From: Leptasterias polaris
Taxonomy: Eukaryota > Echinodermata > Asteroidea > Forcipulatida > Asteriidae
Length of the DNA: 64,000 nucleotides
Direction of reading: 5' to 3'
NCBI GenBank assembly: GCA_037783415.1
Contig: JAZGTN010000059.1
Span: forward strand, 3,410,001-3,474,000
In this document: positions 1 through 9,408 of the stretch, piece after piece
Layout: each line of letters opens with the position of its first letter
How positions within the stretch are numbered: position 1 is the first letter of the stretch
The notes under the pieces: model-generated
Told to the model about the DNA's origin: nothing
Seen by the model: only the letters and a program-made list of their open reading frames with translations
The model's database searches: none
Made by a program: the position numbers and the translations under genes

Positions 1-131
1 AGCCTATGATGAAGGAGCTGCATACCTTGGAAAGTTATAAGAATGCATTAATGATCTTTCATCCCCTCACATCAAGGCTTCTCTTCACATTTATTTAAAA
101 GTATGTTTCATAAAAGTTTACGATTTTTTGT

Positions 132-330
132 GTGACATTGGTGGCTACAATGTAACTTGCTTTTCACTTCTGTGGCCCTGGTTCGATTCCCGGCTACGGC
201 TAAAGTAAGCAGAGTTGTGCATTGGTTCTCTCCTATGCCACAGTGGTTTTTCTCCGGGCCCTCTGGTTTTCTTCCCTCTGAGAAATAAAACATTTGCAAT
301 CTTTGACCGTGCTCCATGATCATACACATG
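132..330 (+). mobile_element. tRNA-headed SINE, family B, 5' part
   Basis: The sequence begins with a tRNA-like head (GACATTGGTGGCTAC, then a B-box-like GGTTCGATTCC). A conserved body follows that includes CTCCTATGCCACAGTGG and TTTTCTCCGGGCCCTCTGG. The same unit recurs in reverse orientation at 5857-6123 and 45341-45540, which identifies it as a dispersed family. Ends are approximate. Confidence 0.65.
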
Positions 331-335
331 TCAAT

Positions 336-1400
336 TCGGCTGGCTGCCAAAAAATGTGCTCTTGCATGTCTGCAGTGTGCCGTAGTAGCCGCATCCGTCG
401 TAATTCAGCTTCGCAGCTGCATGTAAGGATGACCAACCTCCTATATTTATATTTGTTTTTAATTCTTTGCAGATTGACCAACAGAGACCATTAAAAAGAC
501 ATCAGCGATGTAACCAATTTGACCTACATATAATGGCAGCGCTATTCCAAGTACAAATAGCATCCAAGACAATAATCCCAAAGTTGAGACGGTTCCTGAA
601 TGGCCGGACATTATGGTGAGGGAATGCCATCCATGCACTTTGACCTCCAGCTTGGACAAGACAAACTGAGTGTACAGTCTTCATGGATGTCTGATGAACA
701 CAAACACTGACGCACACCTGAGTGAGATGGGATACCGGGAATGCTTTCTCAGAAGTAAGTACTAAACTGCCATTTATTTATATATGCAGGACACAGGCAT
801 TAGGTGACTGGTATGAGAAGTTATAGAAATTGTAGGTCTGCCTGGATGAAAACAAAAGCTGTTATTGTCTGCAGATATCAAGAAATTATTCTCTTTGATC
901 TGATACTTCTCTAGTGCTGAGGATAACACAATTCTCAGTGGCATTACTAAGGGGGGGGGGGGGGGGTGCTGCACTTGCCTCCGCAATTGATATCTGTGCC
1001 CCAGAGTGCCCCCCCCCCCATTTGAAATGTGGTCTTTTGAGATTAAAAATACCAGAGTAAAATATTACAGTTTATAAGTTTTAATGTGACAATGTTTTGT
1101 TTTTACTCTCATGTCAGATTATCTTTCTTTTCTTGTTTTTGTAAATTGCACAACAAGAGCGCTGAAAAGGGGCTTGTTTAAGAGAAATCAAAGAATCTAC
1201 AGTTTTTATTGACCAGAAGGAGCCCCCTAGACAAATGGTGCACCCCTTGTGCCCCCGGTGCTGATTATGCTCCTTGAAATCTCAATGAGTGACCTAAAGG
1301 TAGAAATCATTACAACATACCTCCTACTCAAGCAAACTGATTGAAACGTTGAGTGATCAGAACCACCTCAGCTCATAGAGAGAGAGAATGTGTGCATAGT
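336..1400. other. Non-coding stretch, no gene seen
   Basis: I see no exon with credible splice sites or protein similarity. The notable content is a run of 16 G at 951-966 and a run of 11 C at 1009-1019, with unremarkable AT-rich sequence between and around them. Confidence 0.5.
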
Positions 1401-1742
1401 CTCTGCAAACCTTGCTAGATTGTATCTCCACCATGCAAAGTTTTAAATCCAAATCCTACTCATGTACAAGTGTTACTGCAAACCTTACTAGATTGTATCT
1501 CCACCATGGTTTCAAATCCTACTCATGTACATGGTGTTACCACAAACCTTACTAGATTGTATCTCCACCATGCAAAGTTTCAAATCCTACTCATGTACAT
1601 GGTGTTACTGCAAACCTTACTAGATTGTATCTCCACCATGCAAAGTTTCAAATCCTACTCATGTACATGGTGTTACTGCAAACCTTACTAGATTGTATCG
1701 CCAACATGTAAAGTTTCAAATCCTACTCATGTACATGGTGTT
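1401..1742 (+). repeat. 68-bp satellite array, left half
   Basis: About five tandem units carry the phrase AACCTTACTAGATTGTATCT followed by CACCATGCAAAG and CATGTACATGGTGTTACTGC. Spacing between the last copies is 68 bp. One unit is 64 bp because it lacks CAAA after CCATG. The array stops abruptly at 1742 in mid-unit and resumes in the same orientation at 7173, so the transposon between has split it. Confidence 0.9.
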
Positions 1743-1755
1743 CATTACAATAAGT
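1743..1755 (+). repeat. Left terminal inverted repeat
   Basis: CATTACAATAAGT, an exact reverse complement of 7160-7172. It is directly preceded by the broken satellite unit ending GGTGTT. Confidence 0.88.
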
Positions 1756-3051
1756 AAACGGACATCTCTCATACAAACCATGTGCGTTGAAAAACACGCT
1801 GCAGTACGCACACAGAAAAGTATAGGCAAAATGCACATACCCTACTTTGTATGAAGCAAAAACTCCCAAAAGAAACTCGTACTGAGCATAGTAACTGTTT
1901 CACATAAATGTTCACTTTGTGTACTTGCTGTACAAACCAAAAAAGGTTGTTTTTAGACAATTTTTACACACGTACCAGTCGAATTCAAAACGACAACTTT
2001 TGCACTTCAGCGCTGTGAGAGCTGTATCAAACTACATTAACATAATACATGTTTCGCGGTGGCCGATACACTCCGCCCACATCGCTTCCAGTGGGCGGTC
2101 TATTGGCCGTTCATAACGCTGTTCATCAATAGTAACTGCACAGTTGATTGCTGTGGACCCTAATGATTCATACGAAGTTTCAATGAAATTTACATACTTT
2201 TACTGTATGTACCTATGTAATATTCAAAAACCTGTATGAAGTCGAAGTTAAACGACTGCAATCTAATGACCTAGTTGCCGCGCCGTGTGCAAGTTTTCTT
2301 GGTGCTGCATGCTGATTGGCTAATCGTCAGTTGTTGACAGTGCATGGTTAGGCGGTACCATTACCGTTCGGGGGTTTAGTTCAGAGGGCTTCTGTGCACA
2401 GTACACACACACAAGTACATTATGGCTGTAAGGGTAAATAAAAAACTCGTCCTAGGTTTGATTGTACTTTATTTTCGAAAGATGCTAATTGCTGATTGAG
2501 CGACCATGTAGTTTCCTGAACAGGGTGACAACTGGACAAAACTGACACCATTCACACATAGTTTACAAGTTTTCTGAGGAAGCACTAGTGTTTTATTTCA
2601 ACTTTCAGTTTAAACTCCAAGGTTTAAACATTAATACTTTTTGCAAAGAACATTGCATTATTCAGTAACTGCACTATACTTTGAATAATCACATGTAACA
2701 TCAATTTAAAAACTTAAAGTTCAAACACTTACAAAAACTTATTGCATTTAAGCAAATACAATTGTACAATTAAAACACAAATTCTAGTAATTGCACAGAA
2801 CATTGCATACAATTTCAGTAAGCTCTAATTAATAACTAAATAACACCATGCTCTCAAAAATTGAACTACTCAATACAATGCATACTTTCAACATACATAA
2901 ACATAACTCTGCTGAGTAATTGTCCACTTATGCTTCCATTCAAATTTTGCCAAATTTGAATACTGTTTAGCTGCTGCATTTTAACAAGTCATGCTTTAAA
3001 GTCCCGTATTCAATGTGTATACACATGTTAGACAATTTACATGAATTCCAC
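1756..3051. other. Non-coding left arm of the transposon
   Basis: No second gene is visible here. I looked for a convergent partner on the plus strand, as in ProtoRAG elements, and found only a short ATG at 2421 followed at once by a possible donor and stops. The arm holds a GC-box palindrome (2058-2111). The probable 3' end of the minus-strand gene also lies here, with AATAAA read on the minus strand near 2468-2473. Confidence 0.5.
2058..2111. repeat. GC-box palindrome in the transposon's left arm
   Basis: The arms CCGCCCAC and GTGGGCGG are perfect 8-bp complements around a 10-nt loop. They are flanked by a second, imperfect pair, GGCCGATA and TATTGGCC. Each arm is also an Sp1/KLF-type GC box. 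It could form a cruciform or act as a symmetric regulatory site; function is inferred only. Confidence 0.55.
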
Positions 3052-5273
3052 TTAAAGTTCATTTTGTCGTTGGTCTGGGTTTGGGCAGGTAGTGCGATTA
3101 TGGCCAGCATACATGCCACATTTTCCACACCTCTTGGGCTTTTGTGGAAGTTGAATGCCTTTATGTGCACGATACAGACGCCTATTGCTCCTGCGCATGA
3201 TCTGGGAAAGTGACTCCACACCTTTGCGGTGGTTGGTACCTTTGTAGTACTCTGTTGTTGTCATGTCATTTAGTTTTTCTAAGCCCTGTGCATTAAAAAT
3301 GTTGATGGAGCCTAGTCTTTCTATGAGGTCAGCTGAATGCACTCAAACAGATGCATATATGGGGTTGCTATCTTAGCAGAGCAAACGGACACAAGATCTT
3401 CAAACCACTCAACCAAGTCACTCCTTAACATTGCCAACTTGGCATGTCTTTCAGGAGAATTGGCTTCAGCCTTCTTAAATGATCGAATATTGTCATACAG
3501 TACACTGAACCTGCGCCATGAATTAACTACTGCATGACCATGTGCATGACATTCAACAAGCTTCTCTATTTCATCCAACAATTTCTCAACTTTATGCTTT
3601 TCGGGCCCTCTAAGATCTCGACATTTCACCATTTTTGTGTCCTTATCATAATTTAGAGGGGAACCACGTACACCTGCTCTTTCCAGGATGTCCTCCATCT
3701 TGGCACACTTTTTCATTTTATCTGCATCAAATGACCTGCAAACCGATCCCATCTCTTGCATGTCAAGCTCATTGATCATTTGCATAATTTTCTTCATTAG
3801 CCTATCGGTGATTCTAAGATACATGTGTAAAGTATCAAAACATACACTCTCCCTTGATATAGATTTGAAAATGGGGTCCTTTAGACAAGAGTGACCCCTT
3901 TCACCGATTGTTCGAGGCTGAATTGTGGGAGAGGCAATGTGCAAATGTGAACTATCAGTCAGACAATAAATACAGGGGTATTTGGAGTTTGCTGCTCCCA
4001 TGCCACAGACAGTTAAAAGAAACTTGTAATCCCCTGATAAATAATACCGAATTGAGTACTCCACCTCATTGATCACTACACTTGTGAAAGATGCTACATC
4101 TTGCACTATATCCACTTAAATGCTCTTTCAACTGACTGTATTTCTCCTCATCACAAAGAATTGCTATAGGTTGATGTGCACTTGCTGAAGTTGCATTAGC
4201 TTCATCATTTAGTATTGTGCAAGTGACATTCACATAATGCCAATGACCTATATACTATTGTGCCATCCCCAGTGATATTTACATCCACATTTTGTTTACC
4301 CTCCCCAAGTATATCTTTACTCACAAGATGCTGTATTTCTTTCTTCAACAGTACTTTTATATCTCTCCTGGTTTTGACGACTTTGTTTTGGACAAGGGGA
4401 TATCTATCTCACTTTGTGGCATTTGACTTTTTACCTTTGTAAGATTTGGGAGATTGCTTATACAAGCAAGGGAGTTCCATGACTCATCAGAGATGCCATG
4501 AGCATCTTTTACTAAAATGGCAAGATTGACCTTTTGTAAGAGCTCATCTTCATTACACTCAGCAAGATCGCATAGATCCTCTGTATCTTCTATCAGAGAA
4601 ATATTTTGCAGTTGTCCATTTTTTACATCTTTAACTGTTACATTTCTGACTTGAACTCCCCATGAATTAAGAAATTGCATCCTGGCTTGACACTCCTCTT
4701 TCAGTTTTTTTAAAAGTCTCAGTGCATGTCTTTTTGAATACTGACATTTGTTTCTCCATGCAGATCGTCTGCCTGTTTGCCTATTTCTCAGTTGCATGGA
4801 GAGGCGCATGGCACGTTTGCTATATTTCTTCTGCAGCAACTCAAGTCGTTTGTTGCTTTTTACAATTTTTTTTAGTTTTTGTTTGCTGTTTGCCAAGTTT
4901 TCATTTTCCGTTTTTAATTTCTTGATGTTATCAAGTAGACCAGTTTTTGTGTACTCTGAATGCAAAATCTTCATTTTCCAGAATTTTGCCTTATCAAGCC
5001 AAGCAGCAAACAGGGACCACTGCTTGCCTCCCAATTTTGACTTCTTGGTTTTGGATACAAATCCATTTGGCTTGTACAAGTATGCTTTTAAGGCACTTTG
5101 CAAGCGGGGTGAGAAAATGACATCGATAGAATAGTGTTGGCATATAGCACGGAACAAGAGAGAAGTTGTCTCACTTGGTGTTTTATCCAAATTTGATCTT
5201 AAAACCTCAGCCACAAGAGACAAGTCCACATTTAAATATGAGTGAGCCATGAATGGCAACTGTTTGGCACAAA
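3052..5273 (-). CDS. Exon 4: coiled coil, DDE core, zinc knuckle (four frameshifts)
   Basis: The exon opens VCAKQLPFMAHSYLNV after acceptor AAAG, completing a codon from exon 3. A Lys-rich coiled coil lies around 4740-4960. The core then reads: ITGDGT (Asp codon 4265-4267); LSGDYKF (Asp 4029-4031); CIYC (Cys 3972-3974 and 3963-3965); two His codons 3351-3353 and 3337-3339; and GLEKLND (Glu 3277-3279). The tail has CGKCGMYAGHNRTTC (3085-3129), a C-x2-C-x4-GH-x4-C knuckle, then a stop. The second Asp to first Cys is 19 residues, His to His 5, and second His to Glu 20. These are the same as D708-C727, H937-H942 and H942-E962 of mouse RAG1. Confidence 0.8.
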
Positions 5274-5345
5274 CTTTGATAAATTATGAACTGAAGGGGG
5301 TAAACTATTTGTTAAAATTACCAATTACATTGCGGTCCTATTCAC

Positions 5346-5787
5346 CTTCTCTTTGTTTCCATTCTTGGCGAGTACCATACGATCTAATAAACCTAAAAAT
5401 TAAACTGTGGCCTCTTTCTAGTTGATGCTCCTCTAAGGATCCCTCTTGATGTACGTACTCCATTAGAGGCCTATTCTTTGAAAGTCTTAAACGCATGCCA
5501 ATTTCCTTCACATATGCAAAATCTCCATCACGATTTACAATGCGGGAGTTCCAGTTGGGGCCCAAAATTGAATGAAGTTCATCAGCTGAAACGCTATTCC
5601 GAGTACTGGTACATGAAGCGAACACTTCTTCGAAGACCTTGGGAGTGACTGGTAATCGTATCACACACTCTGGATTGTTATTGATACTAATCGTCAGCTT
5701 TTCCTTTATAGCCAGTCTGAACACCGCCCTCAAATAATCTGCTGACCCAGGATCAGATGGCAGGTCATTCTTAGTGATGACATTAGT
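5346..5787 (-). CDS. Exon 3: unrecognised transposase N-terminal region
   Basis: The exon has 147 codons plus one base, opening TNVITKND after acceptor TTTCAG and closing at donor AAG|GTGAAT. I do not recognise a domain. Visible features are an alpha/beta-looking segment with LTISINNNPECVIRLP and a basic C-terminal part (RLRLSKNRP). It sits between the chromo-barrel and the coiled coil, where RAG1-family proteins carry DNA-binding regions, but no nonamer-binding GRPR-type motif is seen. Confidence 0.7.
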
Positions 5788-5856
5788 CTGAAATTTAAGA
5801 CCAAACATAAATAAACAAAATTAAAATTCAATATAACTGAGATAATGAAATTCTAA

Positions 5857-6123
5857 TTTGGGAGGCTAATCACCCTTAATTCCAGCTGAGAAACTGAAAT
5901 GCAGAAGACACAGCTACAACATGTTCAAGAAGCCAGAGACCAACACATTGAAAGTGTTAGATTTTTTCCGGAGGGAGGAATACCGAGAGGCCCGGAGAAA
6001 AACACTTGTGGCATAGGAGAGAGCCAACGCACAACTCTACTCACGGCCGGCCTTGTGCGGGAATCGACTCAGGGCCAGTGATGAGAGACGAGTGCTTTAT
6101 GCACTAGCCACCAATGCCACCTA
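5857..6123 (-). mobile_element. SINE family B copy in the transposase intron 2
   Basis: This is the reverse-oriented copy of the unit at 132-330, ending (plus strand) in CTAGCCACCAATGCCACC, the complement of the tRNA-like head. It occupies most of the 380-bp intron between exons 2 and 3, so it arrived after or together with that intron and does not disturb the coding exons. Confidence 0.7.
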
Positions 6124-6167
6124 CTGTAGCAACCCATGCATATAATATTGACAAAAGTGTAGCTCAC

Positions 6168-6989
6168 CTTTTCTATCCACTGGTCCCATTCATCACCCCA
6201 TCCCAAATAGTGGACTAAGGCTCGATTGGCATCTTCTTCTACAATCTTGAGTGGGAGAGGAATGATAATTGTTGTTATTACTTAATATTAATATTAGGCT
6301 AGTTAGTAAAGTAATTATTAAAAAAAATATTTAAATAGCCAATCCTTTTTTAGTAAAGGCCTATACATGATCTTTATCCATATTTTACTTGAAATCATGC
6401 AAGAATGAAAGGAATGGTGGGATTTTTCATTTCTTTTCCAGCAAAAACAAATTTGATTTTGATAAATAAAAATGGATGTGTTGTGTACCCTGCCTGGCCT
6501 TACAATATTGCTTGCTAAGGTCTATCAGTCACCCCCTTCTCTTTCTCATCCTCAAACTTCTAAAATACATCCTAATTGTGGGAGATAATATGTAGATATT
6601 GAAGCTTATTGTAATCATGCTTCATGCGAGACGAAAATATAAAAACATTGCCATTATAGTTAGCGTCCTGATTAAGTTATGTGCGATTCGAAGTCTATTT
6701 AGATACGCATAATACAACATCACTCCTGTAAAGAAACACATAATGGTATCGTCCAAACTTTTGTCAAAAGCAAGCACGAATAGATGATAGGAAAAACAAC
6801 TGAAACAACAAGTTATGAACTGACACATACCTCAATAGGAAATGCTTCGTTGTGGTTCCATGCTGCAGCTTTTGTATGACTAGGTCCTCTTTCAATTTTG
6901 GGAAATTTAATGAGATTTGAAAAGAAACCCGGTGAATAGTCCGCAGAGTTTCTTCTCGGTCGAGAGCTCGCCGACGTTGCCTGCAACAT
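6168..6989 (-). CDS. Exons 1-2: chromo-barrel (Tudor-knot) module
   Basis: Exon 1 (6989-6831) ends in AWNHNEAFPIE and exon 2 (6245-6168) continues with VHYLGWGDEWDQWI. The H-Y-x-G-W, x3-W-D-x-W pattern is the signature of chromo-barrel domains such as MRG15 and MSL3. There the aromatic residues form the barrel core and, in many members, a methyl-lysine cage. The split falls in phase 0 between two strands, and the intron has donor GTATGT and acceptor AAG. A histone-reading module at the front of a transposase suggests chromatin-guided target choice, as chromodomains do for some retrotransposon integrases. That role is inferred. Exon 1's upstream ATG choice rests on being the first ATG in frame and 171 bp from the element's right end. 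Confidence 0.78.
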
Positions 6990-7092
6990 GGCGCCCGAGG
7001 TCACGCTTTCCACCTCACACACACATATACACGTACGCACCGCGTGATCGCTAAATGAATATTCATTACTTTCTAAGCCGCTGCGTGTTGTA

Positions 7093-7123
7093 ATTGGTTC
7101 ATGTAAATTACATGATGACGTCG
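7093..7123 (-). promoter_or_regulatory. Putative promoter of the transposase gene
   Basis: Read on the minus strand, a CRE-like CGACGTCA (7116-7123) and a CCAAT box (7093-7097) lie 100-135 bp upstream of the first ATG and inside the element's right end. Their place just within the inverted repeat fits a self-contained transposon promoter. No TATA box is evident. Confidence 0.45.
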
Positions 7124-7159
7124 TATGGCTCATTAAAGTTTGTCACCGCGCCCGTGCGA

Positions 7160-7172
7160 ACTTATTGTAATG
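7160..7172 (-). repeat. Right terminal inverted repeat
   Basis: ACTTATTGTAATG, an exact reverse complement of 1743-1755. It is followed immediately by the resumed satellite array (TACTGCAAACC). Confidence 0.88.
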
Positions 7173-7430
7173 TACTGCAAACCTTACTAGATTGTATCTC
7201 CACCATGGTTTCAAATCCTACTCATGTACATGGTGTTACCACAAACCTTACTAGATTGTATCTCCACCATGCAAAGTTTCAAATCCTACTCATGTACATG
7301 GTGTTACCACAAACCTTACTAGATTGTATCTCCACCATGCAAAGTTTCAAATCCTACTCATCCTATACATGGTGTTACCTCAAACCCTGCTAGAATGCTT
7401 TCCCACCATGCAGGGTTTCAAGTCTTACTT
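7173..7430 (+). repeat. 68-bp satellite array, right half
   Basis: Units are the same, in the same orientation, as 1401-1742, again with one 64-bp unit followed by 68-bp units. The last copy (about 7380-7430) is diverged (ACCCTGCTAGAATGCTTTCC). The array continues in phase with the left half across the transposon. Confidence 0.9.
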
Positions 7431-7699
7431 AATATACCTCTTGTATTTATGTGCCTATGTTTCAGAACTTTTTTCCAGCATTTGACTTTCACCAAGTAAC
7501 TATTTCCCATATGAACTATAATGGTTAACTTTTATTTGTGTATTAAAGAATGTTTCGGTAAAAACAGTTTTCTTGTTTGTGATTCTTTGTAGATGGTCAC
7601 CAGAGATAATGAAAGGGCAGCACCAAGCGACCAATTCGAGTCAGTCGACCAATGACATCACTAACCCACAGTAGAAACAACATGCAGGAATCTTCAGAA

Positions 7700-7903
7700 G
7701 CAGAGACAATTTTATATGGTCACCCAAATCATATGGTCAACGTGCCTTCCAATTCATTGCACCTGAACTATGGAACAATCTGCCACACCCTGGAACAATT
7801 TAAGTTAAAACTTAAAACACACCTGTTTACCCACTCAAGCGCGTAGAGACTTCATTGTAATATGCGTTTTATAAGAACTGTTTATTATTATTATTATTAA
7901 AAA
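7700..7903 (+). mobile_element. 3' end of a CR1/L2/Jockey-type LINE (broken)
   Basis: Two frames together give the typical C-terminus of LINE reverse-transcriptase proteins. YGQRAFQFIAPELWNNLPH is in one frame and TLEQFKLKLKTHLFTHSSA plus stop in another, so there is one frameshift around 7785-7795. After the stop come TTTATAAGAACTG and a (TTA)n tail, the 3' signature shared with the SINEs at 44671 and 50060. Confidence 0.75.
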
Positions 7904-7960
7904 CTTTTTAGGAAATCACTGGTTTTGTTGTGACTTTAAAAAACAAATGACACTTTCAAG

Positions 7961-8275
7961 GGATACAGCACACAGAGAAGTACCCAAGCAATGTCATTAA
8001 TCAGGGACTGCAAGTAAAGAACTTTGTCTACCAATCAACTGATACAGACTCAAGAAAAAGACTGGAAACAAGACAAAGGACAATTGAAAGAACTAGTTTT
8101 CCAGATGCAATCGCAACTTGGATACAGCACACAGAGAAACACCCAAGCAATGGACCGCAAGAACATTGTCTACCAATCAACTCATACAGGTTCAAGAAAA
8201 AGACTTGAAACAGCACCCGCAATGGACAATTGAATGAACTGTAGTTTTCTAGATGCAATCGCGATTTGGACTAAA
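7961..8275 (+). repeat. Tandem duplication of about 150 bp
   Basis: GGATACAGCACACAGAGAA occurs at 7961 and 8120, and ACCAATCAACT with AAGAAAAAGACT recurs about 140-160 bp apart. Copies differ by small indels. No coding sense is seen. Confidence 0.7.
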
Positions 8276-9369
8276 TCTGACAAGATGGATAAAGGCAGTT
8301 GCTGTTCAAGACAAGACAGTAACTCCAAGACTTTTAAGATATCTGCTCTAGAATGCAGGGGTCATGAATTTTGATCCTACCCAAGAAGAATAATTCTATG
8401 GGAATTGTTTTTTCAGGAAAGCACTGAGTGTACACTGCTTATCACACTTTACAACACCTTAAATGTAAGATTATAACTTTGTTGAATCTATAATAATAGC
8501 TTTTTAAAATTTAAATCTAAATTGTTGGGTAAAATCGGCCAAACATCAGACCTAGCATTATTTAATACACCTTTTCAAACATTCTGAGACTGTTGAGACA
8601 TGTTTGATCGATGAGGATTGAATTGGAAAGTTTTAATATTTAAACCTCATGTAGGTTTCTCGTATAATAATTGGTATATTTTGAGAACTTCATATCATTA
8701 CGTTGTAAGACTGAAGTGTTGTGTTAAGAATGAGGCCATAATTTAGTAACTTTGGTGAGAGCTGTTTGTCAGTATGCTGAGGATACTGACTGAGGGTTAT
8801 GTGCTGGCAACCTCTACCCTCAAAATCTCAATTTCTGTTGATGGAAATTGGTTATTTACACAAAAACAAACGGAGTAAAAGGTAGTGATTTGTCTCATGG
8901 ATACAATTTTGGATCATTGTTTGTAGTACCACACCGATAGCCACATGCTGAGGGTGATGTCTGGGGGTGAATGTGCCGGTAACCTCTCCCCTCTTGGATT
9001 TTCATCCAAACATCTCATGTAGTGCTTTTATTGATGTCTATGGAGTGTGTTTTCAATTGTATCTGTGGAGTGTGTTATAATTGATGTCTGTGGAGTGTTG
9101 ACACCAAGCTTCGCTTAATTTGTTGGAAGTTCTGCGCAACTGAATGTGGATATCTTAATTATCTTCTTTGGAAGTGGTCTAGTGGAGGTGATAACAACAG
9201 AGGTGTGTACCCAACACTGACTTCAAGCGCAGTCGGCAACATTTTCAGCGGACTTTTGTTCCAGGGACATCAGTCTGCCGACAGGAGGACCAAAAAGCAC
9301 TCCAGCTTAGCTGAGCTTGAAGTGGAAATTGTTTGCAGGTCTATAATTACAAGCTGCTTTATGACAAAC

Positions 9370-9408
9370 ACAACTTGAACTTGAACTTGAACTTGAACTT
9401 GAACTTAA
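9370..9408 (+). repeat. (AACTTG)n microsatellite
   Basis: About six copies of the hexamer run in tandem, decaying at the 3' end into AACTTAAAC. Confidence 0.85.

Larger units (their letters stand above)
3052..6989 (-). pseudogene. Chromo-barrel + RAG1-core transposase gene (frameshifted)
   Basis: This is the only gene of the 1743-7172 element. Coding exons on the minus strand are 6989-6831 (53 codons from the first ATG), 6245-6168 (26 codons), 5787-5346 and 5273-3052. All junctions are GT-AG and the phases agree, including a split codon across the 72-bp last intron. The nominal product is about 965 aa. In order it has an arginine-rich start, a chromo-barrel module (about 40-85), an unrecognised domain (90-330), a basic coiled coil (about 335-410), a DDE-type core and a terminal zinc knuckle. 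The frame is broken near 4374, 4250, 4115 and 3344, each by one base. Similarity in all frames continues straight across every break, so this is either a recent pseudogene or a poor consensus. Candidate function: cut-and-paste transposase acting in the nucleus. The RAG1-type fold is well supported by residue spacing; placement in a known superfamily is not. Confidence 0.8.
1743..7172 (-). mobile_element. 5.4-kb DNA transposon with RAG1-like-core transposase
   Basis: The element is bounded by perfect 13-bp terminal inverted repeats, CATTACAATAAGT at 1743-1755 and its reverse complement at 7160-7172. It sits inside a 68-bp satellite array that continues in register on both sides (GGTGTT before, TACTGC after), so both ends are fixed independently of the inverted repeats. 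At most one base (T) is duplicated at the target. The only gene found inside runs on the minus strand (3052-6989), with its promoter side near the right end. About 1.3 kb at the left end is non-coding. The copy is internally damaged: four frameshifts in the transposase, and a SINE in intron 2. What is inferred is mobility by a DDE transposase; the superfamily is unassigned because the termini do not read CACWRTG as in Transib/RAG elements. Confidence 0.85.

Noticed and set aside
1756..3051. A RAG2-like partner gene in the transposon's left arm
   Set aside because: I searched for a convergent gene as in ProtoRAG. There is no open frame over about 65 codons, and no kelch or PHD pattern.
4722..5134. 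Plus-strand hydrophobic open frames
   Set aside because: Antisense shadow of the Lys-rich coiled coil in the transposase exon.
9370..9408. CRISPR-like regular repeats
   Set aside because: A simple hexamer microsatellite in animal DNA, no spacers.
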